Positions 11,501 to 21,310 of a stretch of DNA of 64,000 nucleotides are shown one piece after another (the first letter of the stretch is position 1; each line of letters starts with the position of its first letter). Made by a program: the position numbers and the translations under genes. The notes beneath the pieces are model-generated. The model made no database searches and was not told where the DNA came from. It worked only from the letters and a program-made list of their open reading frames with translations. Source of the DNA: Lojkania enalia. Taxonomy: Eukaryota; Ascomycota; Dothideomycetes; Pleosporales. The stretch spans positions 348,859-412,858 of the forward strand of contig ML986586.1 of the NCBI GenBank assembly GCA_010094045.1, in the 5' to 3' direction.

Positions 11501-12448
11501 GGGAAGAAAAAAGACCGTAAACAAGGAGCAAACTCCTGCCCCCGAGGAGGCCGATGAACTAGATCTGATGGCCGGAACTACAGAAGATGACTTTACTGAA
11601 GCCATCGCACACATCCGGGAACGTGAGCTTCTTTACGGCCCGCAATCGCTCCTAGCAAATTTCGGGCCTCTGGTTTCGGACATTTGCTCTAACAATACAT
11701 CGTATAACCATCCAACGCTCCAGTCCCAGGCTGCGCTCTGCTTGGCGAAGCTTATGTGCGTGAGCTCGGAGTACTGCGAGAAGAATCTTGGCCTCCTCCT
11801 GACAATTCTAGAGCGGAGCAAGGACGCCGTGGTCCGCAGTAACCTTGTCGTGGCCCTCGGTGATATGGCTGTCTGCTTCAACCATCTAATTGACGAGAAC
11901 ACCGACTTCCTATATCGCCGTCTCAACGATGGCGATGCCAGCGTCAAGCGTACTTGTCTAATGACTTTGACCTTCCTTATCTTGGCTGGTCAGGTGAAAG
12001 TCAAAGGGCAGCTAGGTGAAATGGCTAAATGTCTTGAGGAAAGCGATAGGAAGATTGCGGACATGGCGCGGATGTTTTTCACCGAACTTGCCACGAAAGA
12101 TAACGCCGTGTATAACCAGTTCGTTGATATGTTCAGTGTTCTCAGTGCAGATACAGGTCTCGATGAGGACGCTTTCAAGAGGATTATCAAGTTTTTGGCT
12201 AGCTTTATTGAAAAGGTGTGCTTGACTTCACTGTATCTCGATTTTCCTATCGTGCACATGAGACTAACCGATGATAGGACAAGCACGCCAAACAACTCTC
12301 CTCGAAGCTTGCGGCCAGGCTACCAAGAGCAGAGAATGAGAGGCAGTGGAACGATGTGGCCTTTACCTTGGGCTTATTGCGACATGGGGATGAGGAGATA
12401 CAAAAGATGGTTGCAGAGGGGTTTAAGGTTATTCAAGCGGCCGCCTAA
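8529..12448 (+). CDS. YCS4: condensin complex subunit 1 (Ycs4/Cnd1/CAP-D2)
   Basis: HEAT-repeat non-SMC subunit of condensin, needed for mitotic chromosome condensation and rDNA segregation. Four introns give one continuous frame of 1229 aa, close to the yeast protein: 8768-8842 (75 bp, in frame), 9361-9406, 9673-9719 and 12216-12277. Helical repeats run throughout. The C-terminal Cnd1 region includes the conserved stretch SQAALCLAKLMCVSSEYC followed by LVVALGDMAVCFNHLID. The last exon ends ..GFKVIQAAA; without the last intron the frame would run on into unrelated sequence to 12566. An acidic, lysine-rich linker (KKGRKKTVNKEQTPAPEEADELD) lies near residue 920 and resembles a regulated disordered segment. 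Confidence 0.93.
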
Positions 12449-13643
12449 TTTTCACCATATTGATATCAATGATGTGTATGATGGATGTGATACCTGGATG
12501 GTTGGTACGGAGTTGGATTCGGACTTGAAACTTGGGAAATGGCACAGTTTGAGTATCCTAGCATAAGAGATAATATTAGTAAAGCTAGGAGATTGGGCAT
12601 TCTGGACATGCTTAGGCGGCGTTTGCCTCATCAGACTACTAAAGATACGAGCTAGGGTTCCCTCCCTAATAGCAGACCCTATTCCTTAGTCGGGGAGTGC
12701 TTGGCATAGTGACCTTCCCCTAAGGGTGAGACTCTCCGACCCTCATTCCCGGTCCCCACGGCTCGCCTCGTTCCTTTTTCTGGGTCTTAGCTAATTGGAT
12801 CTGCCCCCTTGTGCTAGCTTGTCTTCGGTTCAAAACGCGATAGATGCGATGAAAGCCGATTCCATACTGGCATGCACCGCAGTCTGGAAGACGATTGGCG
12901 CTTATCAAGTCTCTAGATATAACAGCACATAGTGAGATGAAGAAGATAGATCCTCAATTTACGGAGGGACGGTATTGAGGTAGGAAGGAATTGTGCAAGG
13001 ATAGTTATGTCCAAGTGATGATTGAGAGACTGAGAGTGGCGAGTTCAAAAGAAACGGAATCTGAAGGGCTCTTATGCAATTGTAAGTCCATGTTAATTTT
13101 CACCCAGTCGACACAGGTAGGCATTTTGAGGATGCTGCTACGGTTCGTTTCGTAATAGGGCTCTGGTAAGGGTAGGAGCATAGGGAAGTGAAACAATAGC
13201 TTCTAATCTCTAGCTCACCGTTGCCAACCTAGCTCTTGTCCTTACGAGTAATAATGGCCACAAACTGCAATGTGCCACTCTTTTGACCTTTTAAATTTTA
13301 ACTAGTTGTCCATTAAATTTCTCCTTATTCAATTTTCAACGGCGTGGTTACAATTTCTGCACGAGTATGAATGATATACACTGCTGGGTATTCTTATCAC
13401 ATATACACAACTTTGGACCAGTCTATCCCGTCTTTGGTGTTATGTCTTTGCTTTTTCTACTAGAAATTTGATTCCGGAACTGAGCACTCTCAAGGAACGG
13501 ATTGGATATGGAGCCATGTCGAAGCGACGTCTATATGGGTAATGTGCATTCAACGGAGGCCAGACAGCTCCGTAGTCCAACTTCGACCAGATTTCCTATC
13601 TTGGGATTGCCTAACAATCCAAAAAGGTAATCTCCGTAGTCCT
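12449..13643. other. gene-free stretch
   Basis: About 1.2 kb between the condensin stop and the NAA30 stop. Short open frames on the minus strand (12720-12908, 13005-13196) have no recognisable features. AT content rises towards 13300-13450. No repeats, RNA gene or conserved motif was recognised. Confidence 0.45.
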
Positions 13644-14300
13644 TCACGGCCCCATAGGGTCATGTGATGCACTCGGATATCCCTGATATTGTCCCGGCTG
13701 GTCTATCCCAAGCTCTACTGCGATAGGCCTCTTCAGTGCCGTTCCTGGCTTCAAGTGCAATACTAGTCGAAATGCTGTATTTCCATTAAGATAGTACCTG
13801 TGTAATCGTTTGCTCCGTAGAAATCCTAGTCGTTCATACAGTTTTAGCGACGCCGTGTTCGTGACCTCGGTTTCCAGCACTATCTCGTCGGCATCCCTGG
13901 CGGCCATTGCGTCAATAGCCATACATACAAGCTTGGTAGCTATTCCCTTTCCACGATGCGGTTCTTGAACCGCGAGCATGGCGATGTAGCCTCGGAAGGT
14001 GCCGCTGCGGTGGGGCTCGAGTTTGCAGACTACGACGCCAATGAGGGCGTTGGAGGAGTCGAGGGCCTGAATCATCCATCAATAGTTGTCCCAGAAAGCC
14101 CTAGTGTTCAGATGGCTTACCATGTAGCACAGATCCCCCCATTGATACAAGAAATACCGGTATACATATATACTATACGGTTCGGAGAGGTCCCTGGAGA
14201 TCAACTGACGGATTGCGGGGAGGTACGTCTCTTCCTTGTCGGCTTGATACTGCACATACTGCAGCTCTTCCGCCTTTAGTTCCGCACCCTGTTCGCTCAT
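13644..14300 (-). CDS. NAA30: N-alpha-acetyltransferase 30, NatC catalytic subunit (Mak3-like)
   Basis: GNAT-family enzyme that acetylates N-terminal Met followed by a hydrophobic residue, affecting membrane targeting of some proteins. Exon 1 carries the NatC signature DLSEPYSIYVYRYFLYQW. After an intron at 14067-14120 (54 bp, GTAAGC..CAG) the acetyl-CoA-binding core follows: VVCKLEPH, YIAMLAV, and the Q/RxxGxG/A-type loop RGKGIATKLV. Then come VLETEVTN and the C-terminal LKLYERLGF strand-helix. The start at 14300 gives a 200-aa protein with a short N-terminus like yeast Mak3; an upstream in-frame ATG at 14435 would add 45 residues and overlap the promoter. Divergent from LRO1. Confidence 0.9.
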
Positions 14301-14538
14301 AGCCACCTCTAAGGTCCGACCCGCCGTCGCGGCGGCCTGTGGTGGGAAAGGTTGCGGGAGGAATGAAGATGGATTGGACGAGAGCTTGGACCTTGTAGCA
14401 GCCCTATGAAGTATGACGCCAATCACATGCAGCATAATTTCCCCGATCCCGCGGTGAACGGCCGAGATTCAGGTACCGCACCCAACCTTCCAAGAGTTCT
14501 CTATTCCTCCTATCGCCTTTTTCTCTCCTATTAGCCTG
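14301..14538. promoter_or_regulatory. divergent promoter NAA30 / LRO1
   Basis: A 238-bp interval between divergent start codons. A CT-rich tract (about 14500-14535) lies directly upstream of the LRO1 ATG. Confidence 0.4.
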
Positions 14539-16569
14539 ATGTCTTTCCTTCGCCGCCGCGTCGCCGGCACCGACTCCTCCACTGAGCCGTCCCGCGAACC
14601 CACGCCCGAGCCGGAAAAGGCGAACGAGCTCCGCGTTGTCACAGCAAAAACTCTACACAAATTAACAGATAAGCCCAAGGGAAGCAAGAGGCGCAATTTT
14701 TGGGTCTTTACACTTGGTGGCATATTTGGCGTTGTTGCTGCTGCCTTCTTTGCAGGGAGCAACGATTTGGTAGATCTCAGTGCCCTCGAGAATGTGAATT
14801 TAGACAACATATTCGACGCGCTGCCCACGGCTTTTGTGAAAGATGCGCAGCAGTTGCAGGTACGTGAGAGTTAGTAGAACGGAGGGAAACAAGAGGAGTG
14901 CTGACTTGGAGAGAAGTAGAAACAAGAACGGGACGCTGTAAATTATGATTCCTTCGCCGTCGGCCTACATGCGCGCTCCCAGGGCGTGTCTGCCGTTCAT
15001 CCTGTTATTATGATACCCGGCGTCATATCCACAGGACTCGAATCCTGGGGTACCGAAGAGCAATCGAGGCAGTATTTCCGCAAAAGACTGTGGGGATCAT
15101 GGACAATGATGCGGGCGCTGGTCATGGACAAGCCAGGCTGGAAGAAGCACATTATGCTAGACCCGAAGACGGGTATGGATCCAGACGGCATCAAACTTCG
15201 CGCCGCACAAGGTTTTGATGCAACGGATTTCTTCATCACGGGCTATTGGATATGGAACAAGATCCTGGAGAACCTCGCGACGATCGGATATGATCCGACG
15301 AATGCGTTCACTGCTGCGTACGACTGGCGGATGTCATATATGAACTACGAGAAGCGAGATCAATACTTTACTCGACTCAAGTCGCACATTGAAATCGCTG
15401 TTCGCGTCTCCAACAAGAAAGTCGTCCTCCTTTCTCATTCCATGGGCTCGCAGGTCTTATATTACTTCCTGCACTGGGCGGAAGCGGAAGGTTTCGGGGG
15501 TGGTGGACCGGGATGGGTGGAAGCGTATGTCGACTCCTGGATCAACATCAGCGGATGTATGCTTGGAGCTGTAAAATCGCTTCCAGCAGTCTTGTCCGGC
15601 GAAATGAAAGACACTGCCCAACTCAACGCTTTCGCAGTCTACGGCCTCGAGAAGTTTCTGTCAAGACACGAGCGCGCCGAGATTTTCCGTGCGATGCCTG
15701 GTATCAGTTCCATGCTGCCCATCGGCGGAAACGCTGTTTGGGGAGACGAGAATTGGGCTCCTGATGATAAACCAGGGCAGAACGTTAGCTATGGGAACTT
15801 TATACGGTTTAGAGATGCCAATTCAAGCTTTACAAAAACCAATCTTACGGTTGATATGAGCTTACCGTATTTACTCGAGAACAGTGAGACTTGGTACAGG
15901 GAAATGGTCCTCCACTCATATTCGGCTGGCGTCGCCCATACGAAGGCTGAAGTAGAAGCCAATCAACTCATACCTTCAAAATGGATAAATCCACTGGAAA
16001 CGCGCCTACCACTCGCTCCAAGCCTCAAGATTTACTGCTTTTACGGCGTAGGGAAAGAGACAGAGCGCGCATATTATTACAAACAGGAGGACGATCCACT
16101 TAGCAAGCTGAACGTTACAATCGACACCGGCTTCAGCAATGGCAAGGTCGACCACGGCGTCGTAATGGGTGAAGGAGATGGGACAGTGAATCTCCTATCG
16201 GCGGGCTACATGTGTGCGAAAGGATGGAAGCTGAAGCGGTATAATCCTGCGGGAGTGCAGATCAAGACGTTTGAGATGCCTCATGAGCCGGACCGCTTTT
16301 CGCCTAGAGGTGGGCCGAATACTGGTACGTCAAGACTCATTATCACTAGCGCAAGGCTCAATTACTAATCTCTTGCAGGCGATCATGTCGATATTCTGGG
16401 CCGCTCATCCCTTAATGACCTCATTCTGCGCGTCGCGGGTGGGAGAGGGGAACTAATCGACGAGAATGTCGTGTCTAATATCCGAGAATATGCAGAGAGA
16501 GTCAAGATCTATGAGGAGCCTGGGGTTGGGGAATCGGATCGCAGGAGAGATGATCTGTTCATTGATTAA
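14539..16569 (+). CDS. LRO1: phospholipid:diacylglycerol acyltransferase (Lro1/PDAT)
   Basis: ER enzyme of the LCAT family that transfers an acyl chain from phospholipid to diacylglycerol, making triacylglycerol independently of acyl-CoA. The N-terminus is basic and cytosolic, followed by one membrane span at about residues 54-73 (FWVFTLGGIFGVVAAAFFAG), then a lumenal alpha/beta-hydrolase. Family landmarks are the VIMIPGVISTGLESW oxyanion region, the WGSWTMMRAL lid segment, and the nucleophile in LSHSMGS (Ser281). Asp527 in GDGTVN and His578 in GDHVDILG complete the triad. Introns at 14860-14919 and 16325-16378 give 638 aa; the second splits the GG before the catalytic histidine. All catalytic residues are present, so it should be active. 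Confidence 0.94.
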
Positions 16570-17844
16570 GAGAAAAATCGCACTACGTACGGCGTTTTAG
16601 GGTAGAATCTATGGTTGGTTGGCTGGCTTTGGGTTTGGGAGGCACGCACACATGATACCAATAGACTATAGCAGTGAATCAAGCATGGGCGTATTTTGAG
16701 GAGAGATGATTATATCCCAAGAAATTCGTACCATTTTTGGTACTATCTCTACCATGATCTAGAGATGCTCACCTGCATTCTACACCGAGTATATAGAACG
16801 ACTAGTGATTCACTTCTAGACCTTTCTAAGTGGAGGGTAGTATAGAGTGGTACATATGAAGTTCTTGTACAGGTCTTTGAGTCTTTGGTCAATTCCTGGG
16901 TGGACGCTTTGGTATCTTCGTCCTGTCGGCCCTTGTTCCTCTATGTGTTCCTCTATGCCAATTAAATTTTTCCGAAGGGAGCATAGGTATTCTTAAGCAT
17001 TTGGTTTCGAGACATTTTATGCGCTCTATGGGATACAGCTATCATGTATTGTAGATGCTAAGAGCCCCAGGACTTTGATTTTCGGGGTCTATTTAACCCG
17101 GGGAAAGGGGGAGCCATACCTGCTTTTCACTCTACACAGTCGGTTATATCACTTTTCCTACTGATGTCCAGAGAAATTTTTGCGTGCATATACCTTAGCG
17201 GTACTCGATAGTTTAGAGCCAAGGAGCTAGCATAAGGCATGCCGGAATTTCGCTTGGTTTTAGAAGCATGGAAATCCGGAGTGTCTCGTTTTAGGACACG
17301 GGTCATCCACTCGTAAAGGTACTGTCTTGAGCAGAGCAGCATGACGCGTGCGTCACAATATTTTCTAATACGTTCAGATCTTGGGAAGCTAAAGAGTAAG
17401 GTGTCCTAGAATCCTAAGGATGCTTTTATAGTGTTCGACGCATCATCATGGCCACAATCTTTACAGGAAAACGGGCATGAGCTGCCGTTGTCTAGGATTT
17501 CAGAGGTTGCAGCATGGACCCTCGATTTCAATCCTGGACCACACCGCAGCTCAAAAGACTTGGAAGATATTGATAATTACCATTAGGTTTACCATGTGCG
17601 GGGCTTCATAACAGAATCCGATTGAATCGTGCATAAGATCTTCATCAAAGGAAATTGGGGTTATAATCGATGATCAAAGATTGTACAGCAAAAGAGAGGC
17701 ATAAATAATCAAGAAGCTCAACATGGCCCAGATTTAAACATCATATCCAAGGAGAATTAAGGAGAACAGCGATGCAGACAAAAGTCCCCCTGTGGCGCTT
17801 AATGGACGAGGACAGCAAATAACACCAATCGGAACGCATGCATA
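16570..17844. other. gene-free stretch between LRO1 and the surface-protein gene
   Basis: About 1.3 kb with no recognisable coding frame (the minus frame 17127-17342 is 71 codons with no features). Sequence is AT-rich with many short stops. Confidence 0.45.
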
Positions 17845-19149
17845 TCATTCATTTCTTACCGGCTGTTTTCCATTGTCTCCCAATCCGGTTGTCGCTTGGG
17901 CTTGGGTGGGTGTTGTTGCTGGACTTGCTTTCCCCCCTTGGCCTTCATTCGGTCCATCATTAGATCTGGCTGGGGTACTTGGTCCTGGTGCATTTATAGC
18001 GCCTGTATGAACGATCCCAGGTGCGCATGAGCTATCATTGAACCCGGGAGAACGATTTGCAAGAGAGGGGTTGGCATCAACTTCCGAAATCTGCCTGCCC
18101 AAATGTGGAAGAGCCTCAGCATTTGGAACTGGAACAAGAGACTGGCTGTCTCCATTTCCAGCTGCCTGAGACTGAGCCGGAGTCGCATTCGTACCTTTAT
18201 GGGCCTGCTTGTGAGGCGGATTAGCTTCGACATCAGGTGGCCGCCCGGGATTTACAGGTTCAAGTCCGATTACGGACTTGCCATCTTCCGCTTTTTGAGG
18301 GCCCTGACCTTGATGGTGGTGATTTCTGTAGAACCTAGCCCCGAGGACGCCTATCTCTACGGCAACAATAAACCCCAAGATTGCGCAGAAGATAACAGCG
18401 ACAAGATAGCCTCCTCTTATATCCTCTGGAGCTTGTGAGGGCGGGGCCGAAGAGGTCTCTGTTGTTGGAGGCGTCCTAGTTGCTTCCCAGTCCCCTCTAG
18501 TCCAGCTTGGCCAACAAGAAGGAAATACTTTTGGATTGACATCCATGAGGGATTCATATACTGTCCCCATTATGCAGCTGGACTGCCAGGAATTTGTCCC
18601 AGTGCTTTCCAAACCATCAACGAGGCGTGTATCTAGCAACCGAATTTGGAGTTACATACCATGTAGTTGTGAAGTCTTGGTTCGCTATTACACTACCATT
18701 TATGCAAGTAGTATACATGGGACAATCGGCCACAGTGCCAGCCGGGCAACAGCGACCGTAGCCTGCGGGCACAGTAGACCATGTACCCGTTGGGCAATTC
18801 CATGGGGAGTCTGTCGAGCATCATGCGTCAGTCTTTGCAGGTCCGTAGACTAGATGAGCAAAATCTCACACGTCCCGAAGGTAAATGTAAAACCGATTAG
18901 TTCGTCGGGAAGCTGGCTCATAGTACTCTCCGCCCGTCGTACTGGAGGAGGGGTCGTTGGCGAGTCCGGGGCGGTTGCCGTTAGGGAAGGAGAAGGCAAG
19001 GTGATCATTGTTGAAGAACCAAAGGAATGAGTGGAGACGGCAGTTAGAGCACTCGAATCCTGTACAACCATCGGTTCTTGGATGTCGCTATGGATCCCTT
19101 GTGCCACAAGGCAGAAGGGGACCAAGAACCAAGATAGGATGAGAAGCAT
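17845..19149 (-). CDS. cysteine-rich single-pass membrane protein, likely cell-surface
   Basis: I do not recognise a named family. Start at 19149 gives a signal peptide (MLLILSWFLVPFCLVAQG), then a Ser/Thr-rich stretch, then a cysteine-rich ectodomain in exons 2-3 with the pattern NC..GYGRCC..ADC..TTCINGSVIAN and a later SSCIMGTVY. A Thr/Pro stalk is followed by one membrane helix (about residues 208-236, YLVAVIFCAILGFIVAVEIG) and a long Pro/Gly/Asn-rich cytosolic tail. Introns at 18811-18869 and 18605-18659 join the frames to 396 aa. Architecture resembles fungal wall-stress-sensor-like proteins, but it has no WSC domain I can see. A degraded relative lies immediately upstream (19959-21029) with introns at equivalent places. 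Confidence 0.72.
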
Positions 19150-19958
19150 TTTGCATAAGAAAATTTGTGTCGGTATTTTTTAGACAATATTAATAATATA
19201 CGTCTTAAAAATAATTAGGGAAAGGATCAATGAATATGGGCGAGGTGCAAGATAGAAATATAAATGCCGACTGCAACGCCCAGACTGGTGGAGGGACTCA
19301 AACACCAGCCACCACAGAATTCCCGGCCTAGAACATAAACATACAAGCAGTATGCAAGCATACGTGAGAGTACTAGCTCCTATTAGTTAATAACATCTTT
19401 GCATTGGCAAGGTAGGGTTGTTTTGGGGATACGAAAGGTTGATACCGCCGAAATCGTAATGGTAAAGCGAGCTGAACGAAGCACACGACAGTGATCGGCT
19501 GTAGCAGGCCAATGAAATTTATGCGGGGCGTCAAAATGTGCATAAAACGGGGGCTGTGCTGCGCGGATCGGCACGTTGTGGCTAAGCCGTCCACCGCAGC
19601 TACGAGTGAGATTCTCGATTGAAACGAAGCTTACTACCTATAGATGCGCCATCAAGACTCAGCCCTGAGTTCATCTGCAATATGTGCTGTCGAAGCTGCG
19701 CCCTTCCGCCACAATGAACGGCCTCCAAGTGCTGATTGACGAAGTGGGATACCGCGTCGTATCAAAGGCTGTGGAAATTAGGAATTATAACCGATATCTT
19801 CGGCACGACTTTCCCGCTTGTTTTCCAATATCCCAAGGACACATCCACGTAATCAAACATCATCCTCTTTACTGGGCTATACAGACGGCCCGTCCTGATG
19901 ACGGCTCCACATATTCCTCTTCTCCAACTTGGACATGTCACTTTGCCGTCCGTTCCGT
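19150..19958. other. intergenic between the two surface-protein copies
   Basis: No gene seen. It contains the probable promoter of the 19149 gene (AT-rich 19160-19220). A plus-strand open frame 19684-20025 overlaps the 3' part of the pseudogene on the opposite strand and looks like its shadow. Confidence 0.45.
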
Positions 19959-21029
19959 TCATCGCCCCTCTCCAATCACCCTCCCATCTAGTTCCATGGG
20001 TCTTTCTTCCCCAAGCATTTCGTGAAGTCCCCGGTCCTCCACCTCGACCGGAGCCTACACATCCCCATTGCTAAACCTGCGATGAGCATACGCATCTTTT
20101 GCCTTCCTGTCCGTAGGAAATGGTGTCGACTCAACAACATGTCATCGAACACGTCGTCGGTAAAGAAGTATACCGAGAAGTGTAAACAGGATAGCTCCAG
20201 CTATGCCACCGACGACGGGACCAGCGATCCATGCATTTGATTCATCGCTTTCTTCATCGGGAATCTGACCCGGCAAAGACGTGGACGACGCGATGTTTCC
20301 TGTGGTGGTTCGGCCCGGGCTTGACGATGCCGATACTGTTGGACTAGAAACAGTTGAAGTCGATGCAGCGAGTGTAGTAAAAATCGTAGCATCCCAATTC
20401 CCTGCATCCCACTGTGGCCAGTATTGGTAATTCTTGATGGGCCGCTGATCTGCTATTGAATGATAAATGGTTCCTGTCACGCACTCCGTTTGCGCATTGC
20501 TTCCCGTGCTAACCCCTTCGTATCAGCCTTGTCCGATTGATGACATGAATGATCTAGAGGCTCTATTTGGAGGGTCATGATGCGCCGGGTGGATGGGCTC
20601 TGCCTTACCATGTACTTGAAAAGACCTCATTCGCTATGACGCTCCCGCTTATACATGTCGTTGCAAGAAAACAGTCTGGGCGGGCAGTGAGACAGCATCG
20701 GCCATAAGAACCGATTGTCTAGAGATGCTATTTAGTTATGATATAGATGAGAATTGATGTCATGGCGAAACTTACCTGCCATGCCGAGCTCTCTCGACAA
20801 TTGAAAGACGAGACTATAATCCGTATAAAAAAATTTTTATGGACATAACACAGATTGAAGTCTCGTACTCACATTTCCCATCTGCAAAGGTGTACACGAT
20901 GAAATCAGGCGCCAGCGTTGTCGCTGCTTGGCGAGGCCGTAGCAGGGAGGGTGTCTCGAAGAGAGCGCTCGCTCTTAACTATGAACAAAATAGGGACAAA
21001 AATAGACAAACTAAGAAATTAGCTGCCAT
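19959..21029 (-). pseudogene. paralogue of the cysteine-rich membrane protein, broken by three in-frame stops
   Basis: Reading from an ATG at 21029 with introns at 20814-20872, 20719-20775 and 20500-20608 gives one continuous frame down to 19959. It begins with a signal peptide (MAANFLVCLFLSLFCS), has the same cysteine pattern as its neighbour (NC..SYGRCC..DC..TTCISGSVIAN and TECVTGTIY), the same WP.W..G.WDAT motif, and a membrane helix ending LYRRR. It then has an acidic tail with HEMLGEERPMELDG, a type seen in many fungal membrane proteins. Three codons interrupt it: TAG at 20981-20979 (codon 17), TGA at 20144-20142 and TAG at 20057-20055. All splice sites are intact, so inactivation looks recent. 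A shorter protein ending at the TGA is also conceivable if the first stop were bypassed. Confidence 0.7.
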
Positions 21030-21310
21030 GGTCACGACGTACTCACCAGGTTAAATATTCATCAAAAAGTTAAGCAAACCTAGCTCGAGGACGGATGACC
21101 AGGAGCGAACGTGTCTAAATTTTAGCTTCAGGTGCTCAGCGTCAGGCCGTCAATTCCGGTCTTACGCATAACTTGGCATGAGGCCATCCGTATGCTAATT
21201 GGCTGTTGTATCTCGTTCTTGTATCAACAAAAATGGGGATCACGGATCTCTGCTTGGTTGGTCGTATCCGCCGAGAATACTTGAGGTTGTGCTTCCACTC
21301 ATTCATCCTA

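Noticed and set aside
12650..12905. structured-looking GC-rich segment as a possible non-coding RNA
   Set aside because: No matching stems of useful length or known RNA motif could be identified by eye.
19280..19310. possible tRNA 3' half
   Set aside because: The minus strand resembles a T-loop (TTTGAGT), but the five-base stem does not pair and no anticodon arm or acceptor partner is found.
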